Assembly: GCA_903908065.1 (NCBI GenBank)
Contig: CAIVQO010000090.1
Span: 163,278-227,277, forward strand
Reading direction: 5' to 3'
Length of the DNA stretch: 64,000 nucleotides
From: an uncultured beta proteobacterium
GTDB lineage: Bacteria; Pseudomonadota; Gammaproteobacteria; Burkholderiales; Rhodocyclaceae
Below the pieces are notes generated by a model. It saw nothing but the letters and a program-made list of their open reading frames with translations. It searched no databases and had not been told where the DNA came from. A program made the position numbers and the translations under genes. Below, piece after piece: positions 9,595 through 18,173 of this stretch; position 1 is the first letter of the stretch, and every line of letters begins with the position of its first letter.

Positions 9595-10830
9595 ATGCCG
9601 AAGATACTGGTGGTCGATGACGAGGTCGGGATACGGGAGTTGCTCTCGGAAATCCTGCGCGACGAAGGCCATGACGTCCGGCTCGCCGAGAATGCCGCCG
9701 AGGCACGCGCCGCGCGCGACGCCGGGCGACCGGACCTGGTGCTGCTCGACATCTGGATGCCTGATACCGATGGCATCACCTTGCTCAAGGAATGGGGCGC
9801 CGCGGGCCAGCTCAACATGCCGGTGGTGATGATGTCGGGCCATGCCACGATCGACACCGCGGTCGAGGCGACGAAGATCGGCGCGCTCGATTTCCTGGAA
9901 AAGCCGATCGGCATGCAGAAACTGCTGGCGGCGGTGAAGAAGGGCCTCGAGCGCGGTGCGCGCAACGCCGGCGGCGGCCTGTCGCTGGGCGCCTTCGCCC
10001 GCCCCGGCCCCTTGCGCGACCTCAAGCGCCGCTTCGACCAAGTGCTGGCCAAGAGTCCGCTGCTGTTGCTGCGCGCGGCGCCGGGCGGCATCGTCGAGCT
10101 GGTGGCGCGCTCGGCGCAGTTGCCGGGCAAGCCCTGGTTCGACCTGGCCCACGATTCCAACCCGCTGTCCACCGAAGTCCTGCAACGCGCCAGCGGCGGC
10201 GTGCTCTGGTGCGAGGAATTGGCGCGCCTGAGCCGGCTGCAGCAAAAAAACCTGCTCTTCGCCGCCGAGCGCCTGGAGCGCTACAACCTGCGCCTGGTGG
10301 CCGCCACGACGCACAGCAGCGCGGAGTTGCAGGCCCTGGGCTGGGACGAGAACGGACTGCTGCGCCTGTTCGAGACCGGGCTTGGCGTGCCCAGCCTGGC
10401 CGAACTGAAGGACGAAGTGCCGGACATCGCCACCCACCTGCTGACGCAATTGATGGAAAGCGATGAAGTGCCGCTGCGGCGCTTCTCCACAGCCGCGCTC
10501 AACGCCCTGCGCCAGCACGCGTGGGAGGGCGGTTACGGCGAGCTCAAGGCAGCGGTCAAATCGCTCGCCCTGGGCAGCCTGGGCGAGGAGATCGGCGAAG
10601 ACGAGACCCTGCAGCTTCTGGCGCCGGCCGGCGAGCCTTCGCTGGTGCCGGCCGGGCTCGATCCCGAGGTGATCGAGCTGCCCTTGCGCGAGGCGCGCGA
10701 GGCCTTCGAGCGCATGTACTTCGAGTACCACCTGGCCAAGGACGGTGGCAACATGACGCGCCTGGCGGAAAAGACCGGCCTCGAACGCACCCACCTGTAT
10801 CGCAAACTCAAGGACCTCGGCCTGCGCTGA
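9595..10830 (+). CDS. ntrX: NtrX-type response regulator with degenerate AAA+ domain
   Basis: A 411-residue response regulator. The receiver domain (1-120) is intact: MPKILVVDDE, phospho-acceptor Asp52 in LVLLDIWMPD, and the FLEKPI lysine. The C-terminus is a Fis-type helix-turn-helix (MTRLAEKTGLERTHLYRKLKDL). The middle 200 residues are in the place of a sigma-54 AAA+ ATPase but lack a Walker A GxxGxGK and the GAFTGA loop. Only echoes of the fold remain (GVLWCEELARLSRLQQKNLL, RLVAATT). The protein therefore should bind DNA but not open sigma-54 promoters. It starts 22 bp after ntrY and runs into trkA, 12 bp downstream. Confidence 0.88.
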   Translation: MPKILVVDDEVGIRELLSEILRDEGHDVRLAENAAEARAARDAGRPDLVLLDIWMPDTDGITLLKEWGAAGQLNMPVVMMSGHATIDTAVEATKIGALDFLEKPIGMQKLLAAVKKGLERGARNAGGGLSLGAFARPGPLRDLKRRFDQVLAKSPLLLLRAAPGGIVELVARSAQLPGKPWFDLAHDSNPLSTEVLQRASGGVLWCEELARLSRLQQKNLLFAAERLERYNLRLVAATTHSSAELQALGWDENGLLRLFETGLGVPSLAELKDEVPDIATHLLTQLMESDEVPLRRFSTAALNALRQHAWEGGYGELKAAVKSLALGSLGEEIGEDETLQLLAPAGEPSLVPAGLDPEVIELPLREAREAFERMYFEYHLAKDGGNMTRLAEKTGLERTHLYRKLKDLGLR

Positions 10831-10842
10831 GCGTAACTCACC

Positions 10843-12273
10843 ATGCGTATCGTGATTCTCGGTGCCGGCCAGGTCGGCGCTTCCGTGGCCGAGGCGCTCG
10901 CCTCCGAAGCCAACGACATCACCATCGTCGACCAGAGCCGTGAGGCGATCGGCGACATCGCCGACCGCCTCGATGTGCGCACCCTGGTCGGCAACGGCGC
11001 CCTGCCCTCGGTCTTGAAGAATGCCGGCATGGACGACGCCGACATGCTGGTGGCGGTGACCCAGTCGGACTCGACCAACCTGGTGGCCTGCAAGATCGCG
11101 CGCAGCGTGTTCAACGTCACCACGCGCGTCGCCCGCCTGCGTTCGGCCGATTATCTCGACGACCAGACGATGCTCGACGACGATCATTTCGCCGTCACCC
11201 ACGCCATCTGCCCGGAACAGGAGATCACAGACTACATCACGCGCCTGATCGAGTTCCCCGAGGCACTGCAGGTGCTGGAGTTCGCCGATGGGCGGGTGAC
11301 CCTGGTTTGCGTCCGCGCCTATGACGGCGGCCTGCTGGTGGGCAAGGCGATCCGCACCATGCGCGAGCACCTTCCGGAAGGCGTCGATGCCCGCATCGCG
11401 GCGATCTTCCGCGAGCACCAGCCGGTCGATCCCGACGGCAACACGGTGATCGAGGGCGGCGACGAGGTTTTCGTGCTCGCCGCCAGCGAACACATCCGGC
11501 CGGTGATGCGCGAACTGCGGCGCATGCTGAAGCCGGTCAAGCGGGTAATGATCGCCGGCGGCGGCAACATTGGCGCCCGAGTCGCCGCCACGCTGGAAGC
11601 CGACCACGAGGTCAAGGTGGTGGAGCGCAACGCCGCGCGCGCCGAAGCCGTCGCCGCGCGGCTGCAGAAAAGCCTGGTGCTGCATGGCGAGGCCACCGAC
11701 GAAAACGTCCTGGCGCAGGAGAACATCGACGAGATGGACATGTTCCTTGCGCTTACCAACGACGACGAGGACAACATCATGGCCGCCTCGCTGGCTAAGC
11801 GCCTCGGCTGCAAGCGCGTGCTGGCGCTGATCAACCGCCGCGCCTATGCCGACATGGTGCAGGGCGGCCCGATCGACATCGGCCTTTCGCCGGCCCAGGT
11901 GTCCATCGGCTCGCTGTTGACCTTCTGCCGCCGCGGCGACGTGGCGCGCGTGCACAGCCTGCGCCGCGGCGCCGCCGAGGCGCTGGAGTTGGTGGTGCAT
12001 GGCGACCGCAACAGCAGCAAGGTGGTGGGGCGGCGCATCGAGGAACTGCCGGTGATCAAGGGTGCCCACATCGGCGCCATCGTGCGCGACACGGGCGATC
12101 TGGCCGTGGTGCAGCGGGATGGCTTCCTGATCGACGAGAAACGGGCCAAGGTGATCATTCCCCACCACGACACGGTGATTGAAGAGAACGACCACGTGGT
12201 GGTGTTCTGTACCCGCAAGCGCGAGGTAATCCAGGTCGAGAAGCTGTTCCAGGTCGGCTTCCAGTTCCTTTGA
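10843..12273 (+). CDS. trkA: Trk potassium uptake regulatory protein TrkA
   Basis: Cytosolic NAD(H)-binding gating subunit of the Trk potassium importer. The 476 residues hold two RCK repeats. The first has MRIVILGAGQVGASVAEAL with a downstream acidic IVDQSRE, the second VMIAGGGNIGARVAATLE, and each is followed by a TrkA-C domain (RIAAIFREHQPVDPDG; IGAIVRDTGDLAVVQRDG). Length and double-domain layout match E. coli TrkA (458). It lies 12 bp after ntrX and 7 bp before trkH, so regulator and transporter are likely co-transcribed. Confidence 0.96.
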   Translation: MRIVILGAGQVGASVAEALASEANDITIVDQSREAIGDIADRLDVRTLVGNGALPSVLKNAGMDDADMLVAVTQSDSTNLVACKIARSVFNVTTRVARLRSADYLDDQTMLDDDHFAVTHAICPEQEITDYITRLIEFPEALQVLEFADGRVTLVCVRAYDGGLLVGKAIRTMREHLPEGVDARIAAIFREHQPVDPDGNTVIEGGDEVFVLAASEHIRPVMRELRRMLKPVKRVMIAGGGNIGARVAATLEADHEVKVVERNAARAEAVAARLQKSLVLHGEATDENVLAQENIDEMDMFLALTNDDEDNIMAASLAKRLGCKRVLALINRRAYADMVQGGPIDIGLSPAQVSIGSLLTFCRRGDVARVHSLRRGAAEALELVVHGDRNSSKVVGRRIEELPVIKGAHIGAIVRDTGDLAVVQRDGFLIDEKRAKVIIPHHDTVIEENDHVVVFCTRKREVIQVEKLFQVGFQFL

Positions 12274-12280
12274 TACCGCG

Positions 12281-13735
12281 ATGAAACCCTATTACCCGGT
12301 CGTTCGGATCTTCGGCATTCTGCTGACTGCCTTTTCCATGACCCTGGCCGTGCCCTGGGCGTATTCCTATCTGATCGAGGACGGCGCCCAGTCGGCCTAT
12401 GACGAAGCCTTCCTGGTGACCTTCCTCACCGGCCTGGGCCTTTGGTGGGCGGCACGCAGGGAGAAGCAGGATCTCAAGGTCCGCGACGGCTTCCTGCTGG
12501 TGGTCATGGTCTGGGCCCTGTTGCCGGTCTTTGCCGGCCTGCCCCTGATACTCCAGCTGAGGATCTCATTCACCGACGCTTACTTCGAAGCCATGTCGGG
12601 TCTGACCACCACCGGCGCCACTGTCCTGTCGGGCCTCGACGGTTTGCCGGCCTCGATCAACCTCTGGCGCGGCATGCTGGTCTGGCTCGGCGGGATGGGC
12701 CTGATCGTGCTGGCGGTGGCGGTGCTGCCGCTGCTCGGCATCGGTGGGCGACAAATGTTCAAGGCCGAAACGCCGGGGCCGATGAAGGACTCCAACCTGA
12801 CGCCGCGCATGGCGGAAACCGCCAAGGGGCTCTGGGTGGTCTATGCCGCCGTTACGGTGTTGTGCATCCTGTCCTTCCATTGGGCCGGCATGAGCTGGTT
12901 CGATGCCGTGATGCACTCCTTTTCGACCATGGGCCTGGGTGGTTTTTCCAGCCATGATGCCAGCTTCGGCCATTGGGATTCGCCGCTGATCGAAGGCATC
13001 ACCGTGGTATTCATGCTGATCGCCGGGATGAACTTCGCCACGCTGTTCCTCGCCGTGCGCGGACGCAGCCTGCGGCCCTACCTGTTCGATCCCGAGGCGA
13101 GCTACTTCCTCGGCGTGACGCTGGCCAGCGTGCTTGGCATCGCGGTCTACCTGCACTGGCAGGAAACCTACCCCGAGTTCCTCACCGCCCTGCGCCATTC
13201 CCTGTTCAACGTCGTCTCGATTGCCACCACGACCGGGTTTGCCAGCGTCGACTACAACCTGTGGCCCATCTTCGCGCCGCTGTGGATGCTCTTCCTCTGC
13301 AGCTTTGCCACCAGCGCCGGATCCACCGGTGGCGGCATCAAGATGGTGCGTGCCATCATCCTCTACAAGCAGGTGTATCGCGAACTGCTGCGCGCCATGC
13401 ATCCCAACGCGATCTGGCCGGTGCGGGTGGGCGGCGAGCCGGTGCCGCAGAACATCCTCACTGCGGTGCTGGCCTTCGGTTTCGCCTACATGTGCTTCCT
13501 TGTCGCACTGACCCTGGTAATGACCTTCTCCGGCCTCGATATCCTGACGGCCTTCACGGCCGTGGTGGCGACGGTGAACAACACCGGACCCGGATTGAAC
13601 CAGGTCGGGCCCTCCACCACCTTCGAAGTACTGACCGACTTCCAGACATGGGTCTGCAGCTTTGCCATGCTGCTTGGCCGGCTCGAAATCTTCACCCTGC
13701 TGGTGGTGATGACGCCGGCCTTCTGGCGGCGCTGA
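12281..13735 (+). CDS. trkH: Trk potassium transporter membrane subunit TrkH
   Basis: Polytopic inner-membrane channel subunit, 484 residues, partner of the adjacent TrkA. Four selectivity-filter loops are recognisable: SGLTTTGATVL, FSTMGLGGFS, ATTTGFASVDY and NNTGPGLN. The region between loops is hydrophobic throughout, and the charged GGIKMVRAIILYKQVYREL stretch follows the third loop as in TrkH/TrkG. The start at 12281 is 7 bp after trkA. No regulatory site is obvious between them. Confidence 0.96.
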   Translation: MKPYYPVVRIFGILLTAFSMTLAVPWAYSYLIEDGAQSAYDEAFLVTFLTGLGLWWAARREKQDLKVRDGFLLVVMVWALLPVFAGLPLILQLRISFTDAYFEAMSGLTTTGATVLSGLDGLPASINLWRGMLVWLGGMGLIVLAVAVLPLLGIGGRQMFKAETPGPMKDSNLTPRMAETAKGLWVVYAAVTVLCILSFHWAGMSWFDAVMHSFSTMGLGGFSSHDASFGHWDSPLIEGITVVFMLIAGMNFATLFLAVRGRSLRPYLFDPEASYFLGVTLASVLGIAVYLHWQETYPEFLTALRHSLFNVVSIATTTGFASVDYNLWPIFAPLWMLFLCSFATSAGSTGGGIKMVRAIILYKQVYRELLRAMHPNAIWPVRVGGEPVPQNILTAVLAFGFAYMCFLVALTLVMTFSGLDILTAFTAVVATVNNTGPGLNQVGPSTTFEVLTDFQTWVCSFAMLLGRLEIFTLLVVMTPAFWRR

Positions 13736-13781
13736 GGTGCTCTGAGCGATAATTGCGGCTTCATTCCGCAGGATCGCTCAA

Positions 13782-14888
13782 ATGTCACCCACGGCCCGCC
13801 CCAAGAACGACACCTTTCTTCGCGCCCTGCTGCGCCAGCCCGTCGATTACACGCCGGTCTGGCTGATGCGCCAGGCCGGCCGCTACCTGCCGGAGTACAA
13901 CGAGACGCGGCGTCGCGCCGGCAGCTTCCTGCAACTGTGCAAGAACCCGCAACTGGCCTGCGAAGTCACCCTGCAACCGCTGTCCCGCTTCGAGCTGGAT
14001 GCGGCCATCCTGTTTTCCGACATCCTCACCGTGCCCGATGCGATGGGCCTCGGCCTGTATTTCGCCGAAGGCGAGGGCCCCAAGTTCGAGCGCCCGCTGC
14101 GCGAGGAATGGGCGATTCGCGACCTCACCGCGCCAGACCCCAACGTCCATCTGCGCTACGTGATGGACGCCGTGGCGGAGATCCGCCGCGCCCTGCATGG
14201 CTCGGTGCCGCTGATCGGCTTCTCCGGCAGCCCGTGGACCCTGGCCTGCTACATGATCGAAGGCGGCTCGGGATCGGCCACCGATTACCGCACGGTCAAG
14301 ACCATGCTCTACGACCGGCCCGACCTGTTGCATCGCATCCTCGACGTCACCACCACGGCGGTGATCGACTACCTGAACGCGCAGATCGCGTCGGGTGCCC
14401 AGGCGGTGATGATTTTCGATTCCTGGGGCGGCGTCATGTCGCACGCCGCCTACCGCGAGTTTTCGCTGGCCTACATGCAGCGCATCGTCGCCGGCCTGAC
14501 CAGGGTCAGCGAAGGCGAGCGCGTGCCCAGCATCGTGTTTACCAAGGGCGGCGGGCAGTGGCTGGAAGCCATTGCCGACATCGGCTGCGATGCCGTGGGC
14601 CTGGACTGGACCACCGATCTGGGCGAAGCCCGGCGGCGGGTTGGCAATCGTGTCGCGCTGCAGGGCAATTTCGATCCGATGGCAATGTTTGCCGCGCCCG
14701 ACAAGGTGGCCGCCGAAGCCAGGAGGGTGCTGGACAGCTACGCTGCCGACCCTGCCGAGGCCAGAAAAGCCGGCGGCCATGTCTTCAATCTCGGCCACGG
14801 GATTTCGCAGTTCACCCCCCCGGACAACGTAAAAATTCTGGTTGACACGGTGCATAGCCACAGCCGGCGCGCTTCCGCGACGGGCTGA
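13782..14888 (+). CDS. hemE: Uroporphyrinogen decarboxylase
   Basis: Fifth common step of haem synthesis: decarboxylates uroporphyrinogen III to coproporphyrinogen III. The 368-residue chain contains the two signature blocks [15 protein letters not shown] near residue 25 and the [16 protein letters not shown] segment near residue 147. Arg/Asp active-site residues lie in RQAGRY and LFSDIL. It ends with [20 protein letters not shown], the standard C-terminal block. The ATG at 13782 gives [16 protein letters not shown]. hemE next to priA is a common betaproteobacterial arrangement. Confidence 0.97.
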   Translation: MSPTARPKNDTFLRALLRQPVDYTPVWLMRQAGRYLPEYNETRRRAGSFLQLCKNPQLACEVTLQPLSRFELDAAILFSDILTVPDAMGLGLYFAEGEGPKFERPLREEWAIRDLTAPDPNVHLRYVMDAVAEIRRALHGSVPLIGFSGSPWTLACYMIEGGSGSATDYRTVKTMLYDRPDLLHRILDVTTTAVIDYLNAQIASGAQAVMIFDSWGGVMSHAAYREFSLAYMQRIVAGLTRVSEGERVPSIVFTKGGGQWLEAIADIGCDAVGLDWTTDLGEARRRVGNRVALQGNFDPMAMFAAPDKVAAEARRVLDSYAADPAEARKAGGHVFNLGHGISQFTPPDNVKILVDTVHSHSRRASATG

Positions 14889-14993
14889 AACGCGAAGCCG
14901 CCGCGGGCTGCGGTTTGGCGCCGGCCACCCTGCGCAAAAGGCCGTCCGGCAAGGGCTCGCGGGGGGGGCAAAAAATGGCCTGCGGCAGTTGAC

Positions 14994-15002
14994 TTATTCA
15001 CA
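14994..15002 (+). promoter_or_regulatory. DnaA-box-like nonamer TTATTCACA
   Basis: One mismatch from the strict DnaA box TTATCCACA and within the relaxed TTWTNCACA pattern. It lies 176 bp left of the perfect box, on the other side of an AT-rich stretch. Confidence 0.4.
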
Positions 15003-15155
15003 GAAAACGCTAGACCACCGTAGTTGCCGCAAAATCACCGGCACCCGCCAAATGATATTTGTAAGTCGCTGGTTTTAAACAGTAATTTTTTGCTCAAATA
15101 TTGCACAGAGATGAAAATTGCTAGGCCGGGCGGTAACTTAGGCGCTCGCCGTGGC

Positions 15156-15194
15156 GCTTACCCACAAAGTTATCCACAGATTTTGTGGGTAAGC
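15156..15194. promoter_or_regulatory. 13-bp inverted repeat framing a perfect DnaA box
   Basis: Arms GCTTACCCACAAA (15156-15168) and TTTGTGGGTAAGC (15182-15194) are perfect reverse complements. The 13-nt spacer is GTTATCCACAGAT, which carries the perfect DnaA box TTATCCACA at 15170-15178. The arms themselves contain ACCCACA, a DnaA-box-like end. As DNA it could be a DnaA-controlled operator for priA or an origin-like DnaA cluster; as RNA it would form a long hairpin in the priA leader. It is 80 bp upstream of the priA start. Confidence 0.55.
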
Positions 15195-15274
15195 CCAATT
15201 GTCTTTTTGGCCAGATACTTGAGCGCATTTGGCAAGGTAATCTCGAAGATTCTCAGGCAAGCGTCTGAGCCGGC

Positions 15275-17308
15275 ATGAACATCGTTCGGGTCGCCCTCGA
15301 TGTGCCGCTGCCGAGGTTGTTCGACTACCTGGCACCGGATTCTGACGAAAGTGATATCGGCCGGCGGGTCGATGTCCCATTTGGCAAGGCTTCGAAGACC
15401 GGAGTCATTGTCGGGCTAAGCGCGGACAGCGAGCAGCCGGAAAACAAGCTGAAACCGGTCGCGGCGATCCTGCGCGACATGCCGGCGCTGCCGCCCGACT
15501 GGTTGGCCCTGTGCGAGTTCTGTGCGCGCTATTACCAGACACCGCTGGGCGAGGTAACGTCCTTCGCCCTGCCGCCCATGCTTCGCCGCGGCAAACTGCC
15601 GCGCATGCCCAAGGCGGCCAAGATCGCCGTGTCGCCAGCGCCGACTTCTGGGGATACCGTCCCCGGCGCAGGCGCCAGGGACATGACTTCTGCGACCCTG
15701 GCCCTGCCGGATCTCCTGCCGGCGCAACAGGCCGCGGTGGCCGCGCTCACCGCTGCGCGCGAATTCCAGACCTTCCTGCTGCACGGGGTGACCGGCAGCG
15801 GCAAGACCGAGGTCTATCTTCGCGCCATCGCCGACGTGCTGGCCGGCGGCGGCCAGGCCCTGATGCTGGTGCCGGAAATCGCGCTCACGCCGCAGCTGGA
15901 AAGTCGTGTCGCCGCCCGTTTTCCGGGCGCACGTGTGGTCTGCGCCAACAGCGGCATGGCCGATGCGGCGCGTGCGCGCGGCTTCCTCGATGCCCAGGCC
16001 GGACGCGCCGACATCGTGCTCGGTACCCGCCTCGCGGTGTTCATGCCGCTGCCGCGACTGCGCCTGATCGTGGTCGACGAGGAGCACGATGCCTCGTTCA
16101 AACAGCAGGAGGGCCTGCGCTACTCGGCGCGCGACGTGGCGATCTGGCGCGCGCACCAGCGCAACATCCCGATCGTGCTCGGCTCGGCCACGCCCTCGCT
16201 GGAGACTTTCCACCATGCCGCGACGGGCCGCTATCGATTGCTCGAACTGCCCGAACGCGCGGTGGCGGAGGACATGCCGAGCGTGCAGGTGGTCGACACG
16301 CGGCGCCAGAAGCTGCAGGAAGGCCTCTCGGCGGAACTACTCGCGGCGCTGGCCTTGCGCCTCGAACGCGGCGAGCAAAGCCTGGTTTTCCTCAATCGGC
16401 GCGGCTATGCGCCGGTGCTGGCCTGCCCGCCCTGCGGCTGGATCTCGCGCTGCCGGCGCTGTGCTGCCAACCTCGTGCTGCACCTCGCCGACCGGCGCCT
16501 GCGCTGCCACCACTGCGGGTTCGAGGCCGGTGTGCCGCGCGCCTGCCCGGACTGCGGCAATGTCGACCTGCTGCCCTTCGGCCGCGGCACGCAGCGCCTC
16601 GAAGCCATGCTCGGCGAACGCTTCCCGCAGGCACGGGTGCTGCGCATCGACCGCGACTCGGCCAGTACGCCGAAGAAATGGCAGGCGCTGCTGGCCAGCA
16701 TCCATGCCGGCGAGGCCGACATCCTGGTCGGCACCCAGATGTTGGCCAAGGGCCACGATTTCCCGCGCCTGACACTGGTCGGTGCAGTAGGCGCGGATGC
16801 CGCCCTGTTCGCCGCCGACTTCCGCGCTCCCGAACGCCTGTTCGCACAGCTGATGCAGGTTGGCGGCCGCAGCGGGCGCGCCGAACTGCCGGGCGAGGTG
16901 CTGATCCAGACCGAGCATCCGCAGCACCCGTTGTATCGCGCCCTGCAGGCACACGACTATGGCAGCTTCGCGCAAAGCCAGCTGGCCGAGCGGCGCATCG
17001 CCGGCTTTCCGCCCTTCAGTTTCCAGGCCATGCTGCGCGCCGAGGCGCGCGAAATGTCGCAGGCGCTGGATTTCCTTGCTACGGCGCGCGCCGCCGCCGA
17101 GCCGCTGGCGGTCGAGGTCACGCTCTACGACCCGGTGCCGATGCGCATGCAGCGCCTGATGGCGCTGGAACGCGGGCAGCTGCTGGTGGAGTCGCTGAGC
17201 CGATCCGCCTTGCAGGCCTTCCTCGGCAAATGGATGGACTGCCTCTACGCGCAAAAGATGCCGGCCGGCCTGCGCTGGCACCTCGACGTCGACCCCTTGG
17301 AATTTTGA
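15275..17308 (+). CDS. priA: Primosomal helicase PriA
   Basis: Replication restart helicase that recognises forks and reloads DnaB; 677 residues. The N-terminal 3'-DNA-binding domain starts MNIVRVALDVPLPRLFDYL. The helicase core has Walker A GVTGSGKTE, Walker B VVDEEHDAS and GSATPSLE. The zinc-binding insertion has four CxxC pairs (CPPC, CRRC, CHHC, CPDC) near residues 388-430. GTQMLAKGHDFP and the QVGGRSGR motif are also present. A copy of the dispersed repeat encodes SPAPTSG at residues 119-125, in the linker between the 3'-binding and winged-helix regions, where length varies in the family. The ATG at 15275 directly precedes the conserved start. Confidence 0.97.
   Translation: MNIVRVALDVPLPRLFDYLAPDSDESDIGRRVDVPFGKASKTGVIVGLSADSEQPENKLKPVAAILRDMPALPPDWLALCEFCARYYQTPLGEVTSFALPPMLRRGKLPRMPKAAKIAVSPAPTSGDTVPGAGARDMTSATLALPDLLPAQQAAVAALTAAREFQTFLLHGVTGSGKTEVYLRAIADVLAGGGQALMLVPEIALTPQLESRVAARFPGARVVCANSGMADAARARGFLDAQAGRADIVLGTRLAVFMPLPRLRLIVVDEEHDASFKQQEGLRYSARDVAIWRAHQRNIPIVLGSATPSLETFHHAATGRYRLLELPERAVAEDMPSVQVVDTRRQKLQEGLSAELLAALALRLERGEQSLVFLNRRGYAPVLACPPCGWISRCRRCAANLVLHLADRRLRCHHCGFEAGVPRACPDCGNVDLLPFGRGTQRLEAMLGERFPQARVLRIDRDSASTPKKWQALLASIHAGEADILVGTQMLAKGHDFPRLTLVGAVGADAALFAADFRAPERLFAQLMQVGGRSGRAELPGEVLIQTEHPQHPLYRALQAHDYGSFAQSQLAERRIAGFPPFSFQAMLRAEAREMSQALDFLATARAAAEPLAVEVTLYDPVPMRMQRLMALERGQLLVESLSRSALQAFLGKWMDCLYAQKMPAGLRWHLDVDPLEF
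15626..15648 (+). repeat. Dispersed 23-bp repeat, copy 3 (in priA)
   Basis: Exact match to the consensus through the core up to ACTT, ending CT instead of TT. Encodes VSPAPTSG in an inter-domain linker of PriA, the same peptide as in NtrY. Confidence 0.8.
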
Positions 17309-17387
17309 TCGGCCTGGCGCTACCATGCCGAGCGAGGTCGTCACCTGGCGGCCGCGCCAAAACGATAACCTGACCCCGGAGAGAGAC

Positions 17388-18173
17388 ATGGACCAACCCC
17401 GCCGCCGCTTCCTTGCATGCAGTTCCGCCCTGGGCGCCACGCTTGGCGTCGCCACCACGCTGCCCGCACAGGCGGCGGACGACGTCATGTTCGCAGTGCC
17501 GGCCACCTATATTCCGGTGGTCGGATCGAGCCGGAAATTCCAGGTGCGCCGCATCTACTGTGTCGGTCGCAATTACGCCGCCCATGCGCGCGAAATGGGG
17601 TCGGACCCGACGCGCGAGCCCCCCTTCTTCTTCCAGAAGCCGACCGATGCGATCCAGTTGGCCCCTGCCGGAACCACGATCGACCATCCCTATCCGCCGA
17701 TGACCAAGAACTACCACTACGAAGTGGAGCTGGTGGCCGCAATCGGCAAGCGCGGCAAGAACATTCCCGCCGACAAGGCGCTCGAGCACGTGGTTGCCTA
17801 TGCCGTCGGCCTCGACATGACGCGGCGCGACCTGCAGCGTGGCATGGGCGATCAGAAGAAGCCCTGGGAAGTCGGCAAGTCCTTCGACAATTCCGCCGTC
17901 ATCAGCCACCTTCATCCGGTGGCGCAGACCGGGCATTTCAGCAAGGGAGCGATCTGGCTCAAGGTGAATGGCACCACCAAGCAGTCCAGCGACCTGTCGA
18001 ACATGATCTGGTCGGTGGCCGAACAGATCGCCAACCTGTCGCAGTTCTACGAGCTGTTTCCCGGCGACATCATCTATTCCGGCACGCCGGAAAACGTCGG
18101 CCCGGTGGTGCCGGGCGATGTCATGGAAGCCCACATCGACGGCATCTACGACATCCGCGCCAAGGTGGTCTAG
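17388..18173 (+). CDS. FAH-family hydrolase with Tat signal peptide
   Basis: A 261-residue fumarylacetoacetate-hydrolase-fold protein. The metal-site block is visible: YCVGRNYAAHAREM near residue 58, then FFFQKPTDAI and YHYEVELVAAIGKRGKNIP, with acidic ligands in EVE and in VGLDMTRRDLQ. C-terminal SGTPENVGPV is the usual FAH ending (GTPxGVG). Relatives open C-C or C-O bonds in aromatic and acylpyruvate breakdown. The unusual part is an N-terminal extension with RRRFLACSSALGATLG and an Ala-rich cut site, a typical twin-arginine signal, so the enzyme should act in the periplasm. The start at 17388 has GGAGAGAG upstream. The gene overlaps the convergent MFS gene by 4 bp. Confidence 0.85.
   Translation: MDQPRRRFLACSSALGATLGVATTLPAQAADDVMFAVPATYIPVVGSSRKFQVRRIYCVGRNYAAHAREMGSDPTREPPFFFQKPTDAIQLAPAGTTIDHPYPPMTKNYHYEVELVAAIGKRGKNIPADKALEHVVAYAVGLDMTRRDLQRGMGDQKKPWEVGKSFDNSAVISHLHPVAQTGHFSKGAIWLKVNGTTKQSSDLSNMIWSVAEQIANLSQFYELFPGDIIYSGTPENVGPVVPGDVMEAHIDGIYDIRAKVV

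Larger units (their letters stand above)
14889..15274. other. hemE-priA intergenic region, AT-rich with DnaA boxes
   Basis: A 386-bp non-coding gap, the longest in the left half of the window. The first 100 bp are G+C-rich. The stretch 15045-15125 is clearly AT-rich for this genome (runs such as TTTTAAACAGTAATTTTTTG). It is bracketed by a DnaA-box-like nonamer at 14994-15002 and a perfect one at 15170-15178. The last 90 bp should hold the priA promoter. No small ORF with a ribosome site is visible. Confidence 0.6.

Noticed and set aside
7374..12195. Very long minus-strand open frames opposite ntrY-ntrX-trkA
   Set aside because: Shadows of genes with clear family motifs on the plus strand; they are rich in Arg/Gln/His with no domain.
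14889..15274. Chromosomal oriC
   Set aside because: Only one perfect and one relaxed DnaA box are here and no dnaA/dnaN/rpmH/gidA neighbours; kept as a lesser finding.
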